Shown here in pieces: positions 17,882 through 29,717 of a stretch of 64,000 bases of DNA (position 1 is the stretch's first letter; every line of letters begins with the position of its first letter). A model generated the notes under the pieces. The model was given only the letters and a program-made list of their open reading frames with translations. It made no database searches and was not told the origin of the DNA. Source of the DNA: Capitulum mitella (lineage: Eukaryota > Arthropoda > Thecostraca > Pollicipedomorpha > Pollicipedidae). The stretch covers positions 3,720,001 to 3,784,000 of the forward strand of contig CP099850.1 of NCBI GenBank assembly GCA_030062745.1. The letters run 5' to 3'. Made by a program: the position numbers and the translations under genes.

Positions 17882-20500
17882 AGCATATACCACAGACAGT
17901 AGCACAGCGCAGCACTACCTCAGAGGAATCCTGTAGCGGCTGTTTACTCCTTCAAGAACTGCGCTACGATGAGGAACTGTCACAGACTGTTCGAAATGGA
18001 GGTTAGATTTGAAAAAGTGACGATGTTTAACACCCTGAAGGAGGCTGGTGAGCTCAGAAAGCAGTCGAAACGGGGCTTGGAAGTTGGTGCGACGTGTATT
18101 TTTGAGCAAACAAGTGTAAATCCCAATGAGCTGACTGTAGACCCCTCGAGAAAGGTTGAAAAACAACGTCGAGAGCAGTGAGCGGAATCAAAGACAAATG
18201 GCAAGCATGCAGCAGGAGGGCGAAGTTACTTTCTTCGTCAGCAGGAAAAGGTTCCTGGCGAATGGTGCTATGTTGAAAGTGCCGAAACGTAATCAACACA
18301 CGTTGTGGACACCAGTGTAAATTCAGATCGTCCAAAGAAGTCGGTCAAGGAGCTGAGTGGACGTAAACGTAGCCATCTATGTTTCTGTTGACAAGAAGCA
18401 CGAAACCGGAAAATTCGTTAGAGCAGCCTCTCAGAGTGCTCGGCCGTGTCGCCCCAGACGACAACTGAAGATATGCCGGACACTAATGCTGGTGGCAAAA
18501 GTCTGTGAAGTGAAGTTTCTCACAGACGACTGGGCACTCGCAGGCACTAATGGGTTTTACACGGCAACGGTACTAGATGGTGTGGAAGCTGACTAACAGA
18601 GTCACTAAAACAAATCCGTTTCCAGCGTCTGAAAAATCAGGGCAGCAAAGAGATGATGTTATCCCGACCAAGAAGGCGTGACATTCACCGAATCAAACGG
18701 CGAGCTTGTGTAGCAATCTCTTCTGGACTGCACACGGCAGTGAGTGGTCGAGACACGGTGGGAATGCATTCACAACATCAGCTCTGAACGCGTAGATTCA
18801 ACCTTCGCGTGAACGGCCTTCTACGCCACCAGCGACACAGCCGACCGTCACCACTGTAGGTCGGAGGCATGTGGGGTTCTGATGGTGCGACCAGCCAGTG
18901 TGTAAACAAAAATATGGCTCGGACAGCGCATCGGCTAAACATGAGGAAAGCCTCCTCTGTACTATAGAAGACTCTGGTGCTTCTCGATCTCGGGGCTCGA
19001 TGTCTGGATAAACGATAACCCGTCATCAGCGCGGTTTTGACAGTCTTCCGTCTTCAGTGCATCCGTATTGAGCATACAAGACATCTGTATTCTTAACTCT
19101 GGTGACGTTATTGGTGCCAATAAAGAACTGCATGATTGAGGAGATCAGTCACTTTGCTTGCGACATCAACGTAACGAAAGTCATAAATATGATCACCATT
19201 TTTTACCAGCTGAAGGCGTCATTATCAGTTTCTTTGATAAGCAGAAGTAAACATAACATCATTTCCGCAATCAACACCCCCGAAAACCTGAAGGACGAGA
19301 GGTGATGGATGGTCTGCAGCATGCAGTGAAAACCATTTCGGCCACATTCGGATCGGAATTACCCTTGTGTGCAGGCCCGTGATCCAACGCCGGCACGCCC
19401 AAACTCTGTTGCGACCCTATCGCGACGCGATGGCGGCGTTGCGATTGACATTCTACTCACGGAGTATGTTAAGTCTGGACAGTCCAGGCTCAGCAGCGAG
19501 AGCCGGGGCGAATGCTGGGCAGAATTGGCCAGTGCCAGGGCAACGCCAGCACCGGGGCAGAGCCAGTGTCGTCTGCCGCACCACTCGTCCGCCAAGTCCG
19601 TTAGGGACGACAGGCGGCGCAAAGTTCTCACCCTCTCGTCTATGCTTGGGGCCTCGGGACTTCGGGGCCGCGACCGTCTCTGCGGACCATACTGTTTCAT
19701 CATTCGTCTTTCCCAGCTCTTACTTCAGGCATGCTGGCCGCAGTGCGACGTGTCTAATGCACCTGTGTGAAAACTGTGTCCGAGGCACTCCAGAGAAATG
19801 ACGTTTGGACGTCGTTGTTCACGCCTTTACGAGCGTCGACCGCAGACTGTTTGTTTTGCCCCTACTCAGCAAATTGCCTTGCACTCTCTGACCTATGAAT
19901 ATCTTCCTCGCGGATCAGACTACCCACAGATTTTCGTGATGACGCATGAGGCATTTTGTCCTGTATCTGTGAGCTTGCCAATGCGTAATACCGTTCTTTA
20001 ATGTCTGCTGACGATTTGTTTAACTCATTTTCATTTTCATTGTCATCCCGTCATTTTCGCCCGTTAATACTGTCTATGAACACACGTCGTAAACACATGA
20101 GGCTCCGATGTCTCTCAAGGGGTGCGCCTGTAACCACGGACGAGTCATGGTAAGACACTGCACCGTATGTGCCGGGAGCCTTCAGATGTACACCGTAGGG
20201 GCTGCGATGCACCCGTCTAAGACGAAGATTCACAACCGGAATTTCACCGACCGCAAAGAGATTTTGTCTCATAAGCACATCCTCGTCGGGACAGATTCCC
20301 GTGCAGGATAGGTCTAGCAACGCTTGAAGGTTGCAGTGGAGCCATCTGTTCTGGTATGGCATGCATCTCCCGGAGAGATGCTCGTATGGTGTTGCTATTC
20401 CCAAGGTTGCATTACGGGACGGAAACAGCAAAAAGCAACAACATGAAAAACACAACATACACCATAAAACTCATGCCGAGGCAGTCTGTAGTCATAGGTC
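17882..20500. other. Intergenic DNA without recognised genes
   Basis: Several short open frames exist (e.g. 19367-19801 on plus) but none resembles a known family and none has supporting splice structure. Confidence 0.45.
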
Positions 20501-20937
20501 ATGATTTTCCACACCGTTGCCATTTTCATTTATTTCCGCATCGAGAATTCTGTCAAAAGAAAAGATTTGTCCCACGAGAAAATGGCTATAAGGTAATTTT
20601 TCATTTCGAACATCTGTCCTACGAGAGAACGGCTGTTTCATTCAAAATTACATAGAATTCAGAACAGAAAAGAACATCTGTCCTACGAGAGAACGGTTGT
20701 TTCATTCAAAATTACATAGAATCTAGCTGTACGGGAATCCAGTCGGCACGACAGTCGGCCGGATGTGAAACAATGTTTTACAAAAATCGAGCAATACGGT
20801 ATTTTGGGTTACGAGAATTATGTTGTGCGAGAATTTTACATTACGAGATTTACGTCGCACGAAAACTTTGCTTTAGGTGAATTATACCCTACGGCAATTT
20901 TGCATTACGAGCTTCTGCGACACGCAGATCAGATCGA
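20500..20937. repeat. Degenerate short tandem array (ACGAGAATT-type units), left part
   Basis: Repeated words such as TACGAGAATT, TTGCATTACGAG and GTCGCACGAGAAT recur every ~20-28 bp. It includes a clean 51-bp direct duplication (20608-20658 and 20672-20722, one mismatch, 64 bp apart). The array resumes at ~22,180 beyond an inserted element. Confidence 0.75.
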
Positions 20938-22156
20938 AATAACCTGCCCCCGAATGGGGGAGTTGACCGACCCCCGAGGTTTTTACGAAATTATGAGAGG
21001 ACAAACAAACGCAGCGCTACGAACTTCGTGTACCTTTTGTTTCATCATTTTTACGCCTTGTACCCAATTTTTGAATTCAGGTCAAAGAAGGTGTCTGACC
21101 TAGGTCAGGTCAAGTGGACCTATGTCCAAAAAAGTTGAGCGTCCTGTAACTTTTTCGCAAAACATGATATCACAATTGAACTTCTAAAGGTTAGAGACTT
21201 TGATAAATACAACAAATCTGCTATCTCGGATTTCTCGGAAATGTCTGGGTGATTGACTTGAGATAGAGTCCGTTTTCAACATAAGGCGTCATTTTCTCGA
21301 AAACTGAAGGGATTTTTGGTAACAATTTGAGTGTGGAGAGACCCAGACATCCAGTATCCGTCAATCAGCAAAGTTTTAATGACCTCCGACCACTGACCTG
21401 AGGTCAGGTCACGAACAGCTGTTATGGGTCAAAATGCACTGCCATCAAAATCGACGATAAATGACTCAGATCGGGTAAAAAATGGCGGAACCGGCTGGAA
21501 TGACTGCGAATAATATCAAAAACATCAAAAAGTTCCGAAAATGCAAATTTTGGAAACAAACTCTCGCGGATAAAGGTACACCAGTTGTGTAGACTGACAG
21601 CTACTAATTATTTCCAACATTTAAGCACAAGAAACCATCACAGGAACAACCTGGACCAAGAAACAACACTTGGACAGGCATATTTTGCGAAATAAAAGAG
21701 CGCCAGCATTACTTCCTGTTAATTGCATACCTCGTTCGCCTATGGCGCCCGCCCAGCAACGGTGCGGAAATCGCCGTTTCTTTACCTCAACGTTTCCGCG
21801 TGCATATTAAACAAATTAGGGAAATCAGACGTGTATCTGCATCTGCGGACTTTAACCTGTCCGCTGGTACCTTTATCTAGACTTAATTTATCACAGCCCT
21901 TGAGATCCAGGCCGTTTCTCGGTATCATGCATTCGGCTATGAGAAAACATATATCGGGTGTAAATGGCTTACATGTTTTCCAAAACTAGAAATGACACCA
22001 GTTTCGAGCTCTACTGGTCACGGACTTTCCAACCGTGTGTTTATTTTATCATACGACCAACCGTTTGTGAGTTAGGGAGTAGCGACCAACCGCCCCCCCC
22101 CCCTATTCCCCAAATCGAGCGTGCATGGCGGCGACCAATAGTCGGTCTCGAGTTAA
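20938..22156. mobile_element. piggyBac-like MITE, family 2, copy 1, inserted in a tandem array
   Basis: About 1.2 kb, aligning along its length with the copy at 27.56-28.79 kb (shared GACCTAGGTCAG, AAGTGGACCTATGTCCAAAA, GATAAATACAACAAATCTGC and more). The right end is ...GTCTCGAG followed by TTAA; the left end CCTGCCCCCGA is preceded by ATAA, probably a mutated TTAA. A G-rich stretch sits just inside each end. Non-coding. Confidence 0.72.
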
Positions 22157-22179
22157 GTCGAAGCATTGCTTCCTTTAGT

Positions 22180-22690
22180 TGTTTTCCGTCCCGTACCGTA
22201 TGGGAACGGGAGCGTGATACCAGTATCTGTTCCGGAGATTTATGCAGTATCAGAATATATGGTTCCACGGGAATCTTGCGTTACTACGTCGAAACATGCA
22301 TTGCGAGATCTGTCCTGAGGAATGTGTTTTCCAGGAATAATGTCGCACGAGAATCAGTCCGACAAGAAAACAGCTGTACGGTTTTTTATACGGTCATCGC
22401 TCCCACGAGAAAACGGCTGTACGAAAATTTAGAATTACAAGAGTCTGGCTAGTCGATAATGTAGTGCGTACGAGAATCGGTCCGACGAAAACAATGTTGT
22501 ATGGGAATCTCGACATACGGGATTTTGGATTACGAGAATTAAGCCGTGTGAGAATTTTCCATTGCGAGATTTATGTCTTATCGTACCGCAAAGTTCTCGG
22601 CAAGAACTTCGTTTCACGGGAATTATGTCGCACGAGAATTTTGCAAAATGAGATTTCTGTCGCAGGGCTCATTTTAAGAGAACAATGGCT
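22180..22690. repeat. Degenerate short tandem array, right part
   Basis: Same ACGAGAATT / GCACGAGAAT / ATTGCGAGAT words as at 20.5-20.9 kb, at ~20-28-bp spacing. The two parts were one array before the family 2 element landed in it. Confidence 0.72.
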
Positions 22691-24130
22691 GGGATGACAA
22701 AAACAGCAAGGAAAATCCTCGAATTTTGAACACGTAGATTTTGCGTCTCGTTTTTTTTTTGTTGTTGTAGAATTACGAGTCCAAATGGACAGTGCAATGA
22801 GCCGAAGAAAGATGTTTTGACTCCAAAGAGTACTTGTTTCCTGACGGCTGCAGATATGCGCCATTCCATTCCATCCCCCACGCACCTCTAGTAAGGGAAA
22901 ATGAAGTTCTTCGGACACGACACGACTTTGTATTCGCGGTTTTTAATCGCTCTTGGACAAAATGTCGGCCCTAAAATACTCAGTCACCTTCATGAGAAGG
23001 GGAAATATTTTCTCTGTGTGGGATACTGCATAATCAGTTGTAATTCGGGCACGCGGTGATGAGCTTAGGGTGATTTTTTGTCATTACTCGCAACGGCCAG
23101 CCGGGCGGACACCCCACAGTAACGCCAAAGGGTTGTTGCTACTAATATACTCTTGTTGCCGTGGCTTTTCATCGGGGCGTTCTACCTGGTTCATGTAATC
23201 CTGGGCACTACAATGCACGTGATTGCGTCATTTAGGCTGACCACACTTAATCGGTTTACCACGAATTTGAGACGACCTGCGTGGAATTTCGGCATGAGCG
23301 AACTTCGTTAAAGTTATCGCAAAATGAACACATCCACTTTAAAATCAAACTACATGTATTATCAAACGACATCAGAAAACCAAAAGGCAATGAAACCAGT
23401 ATCTTAACCAACCTATGATATCAATATTTTGCTTCTTCTTTAAGTTATCTGGCATTAGAAGCAGACGCCGTAAGCAAGTTATCAACAGTACCAGCTCCCA
23501 TGATATACGACTGGTCACTGAACTTGAATGAGTGAATTCTTTGCAGCTGATACATGTTTTAAAATATAAATTATTTAAGGTCTTCCGGGAAGTTATTTAA
23601 TCTTCAGTCAGCGGGTCTCTTCCAACCAAGCCGCCTGATGAGAAACTGTCGCACAAAATCGGCTGACTGCCAAGCATGAACTGTTAATCTGGATGCAGAA
23701 AAGTCTCATTAGACCAGGGGAACAATGTGTTATTTAAATAGATATAATATGCACGATTTCCAGTTTCTTCTACAAGAATTTTCCCAGTGTATGTTTGGAG
23801 ATGTGATCAACGAAACGTAACTGGAGAGTTATCTGCGAAATACATTCAAGCAAGGTAGCATACGAGTGCAACGAATAAATCGCCGGCGTCGGCCACCACT
23901 AAGCTAACAAACTGAACGCACGTCCTTGCGAGCCAATGTACCCTCGCCCGCCAGCAGTGTGGAGCGCAGTGTTCCGCGTGCAGCCTGTGACGCTGCTGGC
24001 ACTCAGTGACGCTGCAGCTGCTGCTCAAGTGCTCTGAGGCGATCGGCCCGACGGTGCTGCACACAGTCAGTCGCTTGTGTCTGGGACTGTACCGTCTGTG
24101 TGGAAACAAATGGCTCCAACTCACCAATTC
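22691..24130. other. Intergenic DNA, nothing recognised
   Basis: No gene or defined repeat was found. A weak 93-codon frame on the minus strand (23846-24127) has no recognisable family. Confidence 0.45.
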
Positions 24131-26640
24131 GGAAATGTGACTGTACCAGCCAATTTTTCGGTCCGCGTGTTAACCCTATTCCCGGAGGGCTAGACGGTAT
24201 GGTCGATTCCCGGCAGGGGGGGCGGATTCGGCCCCCCCCTGAGATCTCGAAAACTCCTTGTCCGATTTTATCGCAACAAACGGCAATCGATTTTCCGTGA
24301 CGTAAACTACATTTTTATAAGAAGAAATTTTCCAAATTTTGAAATTTGTGGATACAGGGGGAAAAAATGTCAAAATGGGGGGTACTTTTGGACTTCTTAT
24401 AACTCCGTTGTTTATCGACCGATTTCGATGAAACTGGCATGAATCGAGAGATTATAGATAGGGCTTTTACCATGGGTCCGCAAATCTGAAATTTTGAGAA
24501 AATTTATGGGCATTCACAGGGTTTCAAAAATAGGAGGATTAGTTTTCTAACAACTGAATGAACAAAAGAGGCAAACACCCTTTTTTGGCTTCTGCTAGTC
24601 ATGTTATACTAAAGAAGTACAAATCGCATTACAATGTTTGTATAATGTTAGCATAGGCGGTGCCAGGGACATGAAAAAGGGGGAACTGTCACGGTTACAC
24701 GTTTCTCAGACCAACTTGTGACCTTTGACCTTAAATGACCTCCAGTGACATTGAGGTCACTTTGAATGATCTCGTGTGCATTTAATATCATCTGTAAACG
24801 TTTTCAATCATTTGAATTCACTCCATTTCAAAAATTTCATTTTATGGCTATTGCGATATAGGGTACGCGCACTGACATTTTAGGTCATAGCTCCGTGACC
24901 CGACCTGATATCAAGCTGAAACTTGGTACACAAGTAGAGAGCACCCTTCTACGTTATATATATTCCGGGTTTGGCATATGAAAAAATGCCAAACCCGGAA
25001 ACCCAAAAAGGCGCCGAAATTATAGCGAAAAAATCAACTTTTGACTTTTGACTTTGACCTGACCTTGTAAAATGACCTCAGATAAACAAAATTATATTCG
25101 CACATTTCCCAACTATTTAGCTATACATCCATATAAAGTTTTAGGTTCTAGCTTTAAAACTCTGTTTTTGGTAGACATTTTCCTTTTACCCTCAACATGG
25201 CCAAAAATGGCATGAGGTGCCTCCCAAAAACGTTGCCTGGCTCCGCCCCTGAGCAAAATAGAATTTTGAAATTTTGTCACAGCACGTAGAAAGAATAGTT
25301 AGGAAAAGTCACCAAATTTCGTAAAGCTGCGTTAAAAAGCCTGGCATTGGCACGTAGAAAACCCGAGGGGGGCGGATTCCGCCCCCCCCCCTGCCGGGAA
25401 TAGGGTTAAATGTAATCGCCAAACCAGCGGATAAGGCTATCAGCCTGAAAATTCTAGACTACTTGGCATGCAGCTCAGTTCTGACACCCACTCTGTTTGC
25501 CTACCGACCAGCCGACTGGACGGAGGACACCGTGCTCGACGTTATCAGTCATGTCGGTGGTAACACGGACAGGGGTCTGTTGACATCGATCACGTCACCT
25601 GACTTATCCAAGGCTTTTCGTTGTGTCGAGCGCGGGGTCCTCCTTTCGTGTAGGATGGTTTGGGATTTTATGGCACTGGATAAGCAACCATTTCACGGAA
25701 AGAACGCTGATAGTAAATGCGGAACGGCATCCTTGGAGGTACGCTTTGGTGTAGTACAGGGCGGAACCCTCGGACCAGTCTGTTCACGGGTGATTTGACC
25801 AGCAACATGGTAAACTCAAAAGCTGTGAAGAAGATAGATCTTGTGCAGTTTGACATCAAACTCTGCTGGTGAACTACAATGTTACATAAAGACAGACTTG
25901 CCCAGCCAAGTCATCGCCTTTGGAAGGTAATGTCTTCCTGGTTTAACAGCATCGGTCTAAAGGTGAATGCGGACAAGACATGCTTTTTACTTGTTGGGAG
26001 TCCCACCAGTACTGCTCGAGCAGTCAGCCTGACAGTCAAATTCAACGGTAAATAGTTGAATCATTCAAGCAAGATCAGAATTCTCAGAGTGAAAGGAAGT
26101 GTGACTACATCGTAGCAAACATTAGAAAGCTAAATTCCCCGCAAGAGAACACAAAAACGATGATCCAGACCCCTTGTTTCCGCTATAGTGACGTACTGAC
26201 TGCCGGATCTGGCGCCTAGCACACAGGGAAACGTGTCCAGAAAGTGCTACATTTTCTTGTGCGAACAGTGACTTGTCTTCGTAAACATTAGCACACTTCT
26301 CAAGCTAGCAGATAATTACGATGGCTGTCATTGGACAAAATAATCGCGATGCGCGATGCGCAACATATCCACTGTACGCTGTGGAACGATAACGGTTTCC
26401 GATGCCTTAACTCCCTCATCGAAACACGCGTTCAGTTACTGATGAGGCGAACCCGTCCAGTTATTGACAGACTGGTGCTGCACATCCCCAGATGCCGACT
26501 CCAGACCACCAACATGTCGTTTCCCCGCAGCGCCGTGACCACTCGGAATGGCCTGCTGTGAGGTGTAAGGGACTACGATGTGGCAACGATCAAAAAGACA
26601 GCTCGAACGTTTCTTAGCAACGGTGTTAACTGATCGTGTA
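24131..26640 (+). mobile_element. LINE relic (reverse transcriptase part), split by a MITE
   Basis: Non-LTR reverse transcriptase blocks in order are VIAKPADKAISLKILDYLAC, FAYRPADWTEDTVLDVI (cf. FGYR...TEDAL), SPDLSKAF (cf. DLSKAFD), FGVVQGGTLGPV (cf. GVPQGSVLGP), then a degenerate stretch where no YADD could be seen. A C-terminal block TTNMSFPRSAVTTRNGLL near 26,500 resembles the usual LINE ending (F.PR....WN.LP). Stops and frame changes show it is dead. A piggyBac-like MITE sits at a TTAA within the coding region. The family is probably CR1/Jockey-like, but this is not certain. Confidence 0.75.
24174..25405. mobile_element. piggyBac-like MITE at TTAA, 1,232 bp
   Basis: TTAA flanks both ends (24170-24173 and 25406-25409). 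The element starts CCCTATTCCCGG and ends CCGGGAATAGGG, a perfect 12-bp inverted repeat with a CCC terminus as in piggyBac. Just inside lie GGGGGGGCGGATTCGGCCCC-type hairpins on both sides. The interior has long AT-rich non-coding sequence and several TGACCT motifs, including a direct repeat with one-base spacing at 24719-24731. Confidence 0.9.
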
Positions 26641-27560
26641 TTGACGGACAATGAAGGCTTTTGTGTATGTTGGAATGCGTCTGTGCGAGTACGAGAACGA
26701 ATACGTGGGCTGTGTTGTGGGCAGGTGGACATTTTTGGCTTGCAAACATGACGCTCGGTGTGTAGGAGCCGGGAACCCCTAAGAGAAACAACGCAGCTAA
26801 CAAGAAACAAACAATACAAAGGCAACAAAATACAAAAAGCAATACAATGCAAAAACAATACATTCAGCACCTTGGTTTTTATCGATTCTTTAATTGCTTG
26901 TTCGCTCACTTTGATCACTCGCTCTGTCTGATGTTTTTGCTGTTTTACGCTATCGATAGGATTGCAACTTTTGGGCTTGACCAAAAATTGCGCTTAGTTT
27001 CACAGAGCTCAATCATGCGAAAATGGGGCTTCGCCATAGCCAGTTTGGTCATATACGACTTTTCCCATTGGACTTTGAAAGCACCAGACAATTTACTTCG
27101 CTATGGGCGAATTGCGTTCTTAGCGTTGTGCGCGGATTTAGCTGTAACCCATTCAGGCTGAGTGACCGAGCAAAGTGAGGAAACGCAATCACATACCTGA
27201 TGAAAACCAGGGCTCTGAATGATCGTTTCCTTACTTCAATTTAATTCACAGACATGGCTTGAGATCCTGGGCTAATGGGAGGGTCGCGACCTCCCTCGAA
27301 CTTTTCAGATATTTTAATGTTCCTCGGTACGCCTGAGTCATTAAAATCTGTTTTACATTAACATTAGGACTATAACAATGACTGGAAAGAAATTCGAGAT
27401 TCTTCCATTGTTTTTTTTTTTAAGAATATCGTCTGTTCCTCCAAACTATTTTTGGAAATATCCAGTCATGTTCCTAGATAACTCTTGCATTACGCTTCTT
27501 TGATCAACAGTTATGTTCCGCAGGGAAATGTCCACAGCATACTCATTTTTTAGGCTGTGT
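26641..27560. other. Intergenic DNA, nothing recognised
   Basis: AT-rich, with short A-rich repeats near 26.8 kb that may be the tail region of the preceding LINE relic. No gene seen. Confidence 0.4.
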
Positions 27561-28787
27561 TTAAATAACCCGCCCTCGACTAGGGGGGGGGGGCGGGCGG
27601 TTGACTGCCCCCGGAGATTTTTCCAAGATTGCGAGAAAACGAACAATGGCAGCGCCACGAAATTCTCTGCAGCTTTTGCTTGATCATTTTTACATCTTGT
27701 GTCAAATTTTGACCTCAGATCTTGTAAGATGTCTGACCTAGGTCAGTTTAAGTGGACCTATGTCCAAAAAAGTTTAGCGCCCTGTAACTTTTTTTGCAGA
27801 ACATGAAATCACAATAGGACTTTCAATGGTTAAAGATTTTGATAAATACAACAAATCTGCTACCTCGGATTTTTCGGAAATGTCCGGGTCATTGACCTAA
27901 TCTGAAGTCCGTTTTCAACAGAGAATGTCGTTTTTTTTAAACTGACCGAATTTTTTTGACAATTTAAGTGTGGGGAGATCCAGACATCCAGTTTCCGTCA
28001 ATGGGTAAAGTTCCAATAACATCTGACCACTGACCTGAGATGAGGTCACGAATAACTGTTATTAGTCAAAATACGCTGCCGTCAAAATCGGCGATGAATG
28101 ACTCAGTTCGGGTCAAAAATAGCATAACTGGCTCACACATTTGCAACTAATACCGAGAAGCTGAAAAACTTAAAAAAATGCATATTTTGGAAATAAACAG
28201 ACTTCCGCGAATAAAGCCCCGTCAGTTATGTAGATTAATACCTGCTGAGTTTTCCCAAATTTGACCATGAGAAATCATCCCAAGAACCAATAGGATCAAG
28301 AAACAACACTTGGAGTGGCATATTTCGCGAAAATAAAATAATGCTAAGATTGTTGCCGTTAATTTCAAACCGCCTTCGTCGGCGGCGCCCGTCTTACCCC
28401 GTTGCGAGTATCGCGTTGTCTTTAACTCAAAATTTCCTCGCACATATTAAAGAAATCAAAAAAATTAGACGTGTACCGGCATCTGCGGACTTTTACCTGT
28501 CAGCTGGTGCCTTTATCTAGACTTTACTAGTCACCGCCCTTGAGATTCAGGCCGTTTCTCGGTTTCATGCAGACTGCTTTGAGAAAACATATATAGGACT
28601 AAATGACTTGCATATTATCCAAGCTAAAAATAAGAACAGTTTCGAACTCCACTGCTCCCGAGCTTTCCAACGGTGTGCTCATTTCTATCGTGCGACCAAC
28701 CGTTCGTGAGTTAGAGGGGGGGGGGGGTTAACCGTCCCTCCCCAGTCGAGCGTGCATGGCCCCGACCTACAGTCGGGCGCGGGTTAA
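27561..28787. mobile_element. piggyBac-like MITE, family 2, copy 2
   Basis: Starts after TTAA at 27561-27564 (ATAACCCGCCCTCGAC) and ends ...GTCGGGCGCGGG before TTAA at 28784-28787. It is collinear with copy 1 at 20.94-22.16 kb over its whole length, with roughly one difference every 8-10 bases. G-runs lie near both ends. Confidence 0.75.
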
Positions 28788-29297
28788 ACAGACAGTAATA
28801 TTTAAAAATCAGTACTAGTGCACTTATTTGAGAATACTGATCGTTTCAAAAGACCTTAACGCAAACAGCTGTGAAATTCCTGCGGAAACTCCTTTAGAAG
28901 GAACTAGGCATTGTGCGCAATGGAATTTAGATAGCTGATACCTTTTTGGACATAATGTAATTACGTGTAATGTAATGCAATGTGTTTTTGTTTAATTTTT
29001 ATGTTACAAACTCATGTTTTAACAGTCATCCGATTTTATCAGGCAGTCTATCATCTGGCGGCTTGGCTAACGGAAACCCACTGACTGTAGATGAAATAAA
29101 AAAAACTAGCAGCAAAAGTTAACTAAATCATACTGTATACCATACATGAATCACGAGAATTTTACTGATTTGAGCTGAGTGGCCAGTCTTTGCCCCTTAC
29201 CCATTAATCACGTGTTAATGGCGTCCACGTTTCAAATCAAGCGTCCCTTTGGGCACCGTCGTGATCATGCCGTCACGCAGTTGAAGGCCGTTCAAAG
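28788..29297. other. Intergenic DNA, nothing recognised
   Basis: No coding or repeat signal was identified between the family 2 MITE and the next family 1 MITE. Confidence 0.4.
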
Positions 29298-29717
29298 GAG
29301 GGGTGTCGATTTGTATTCTTTTTGAGAGGGCCCTGCCACCCCCATGTCAACTTGGGCTGCTCAAATGTTGGCTTGCCCCACCAGTATTTTTTGCCGGTTT
29401 TTGGGGGAAATGGGTAATAATAACGAAAGGAACAGCCGCACTGGATAAGAGGTAGGCAGAAACTATAGAATAAAGCATGAAGTGATGTATCTCTCTATGT
29501 TTCTGTCTTTCTATGTTTCATCTGTTTCTGTGTCTAACTATTTTTCTATGTCTCATCTTTATATATATATGGAAATATTTGCATTTCTTACTTCATAAAT
29601 GGTAGTAGAAAAACTTCTAAATTTCCGTTGATGAAACTAAAGTGGGCTAATTCCGTTGAGAAACCCACATTTGGGGGCAGGTTTTGTTGTCGGGCTCGAC
29701 TCCCAATCATTAACAAA
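29298..29717 (+). mobile_element. hAT-type MITE, family 1, copy 3 (right end missing)
   Basis: Starts GAGGGGTGTCGATTTGTATT, shares the internal blocks GGTAATAATAACGAAAGGAA and CCGTTGAGAAACCCACATTT with the other copies, and stops at CCAATCATTAACAAAAAG without the CCCTG terminus. It abuts a GC-rich array element, which probably replaced its end. Confidence 0.8.

Noticed and set aside
18054-18335. Possible coding exon on either strand
   Set aside because: Open frames of 70-93 codons on both strands with no recognisable domain and no convincing splice sites.
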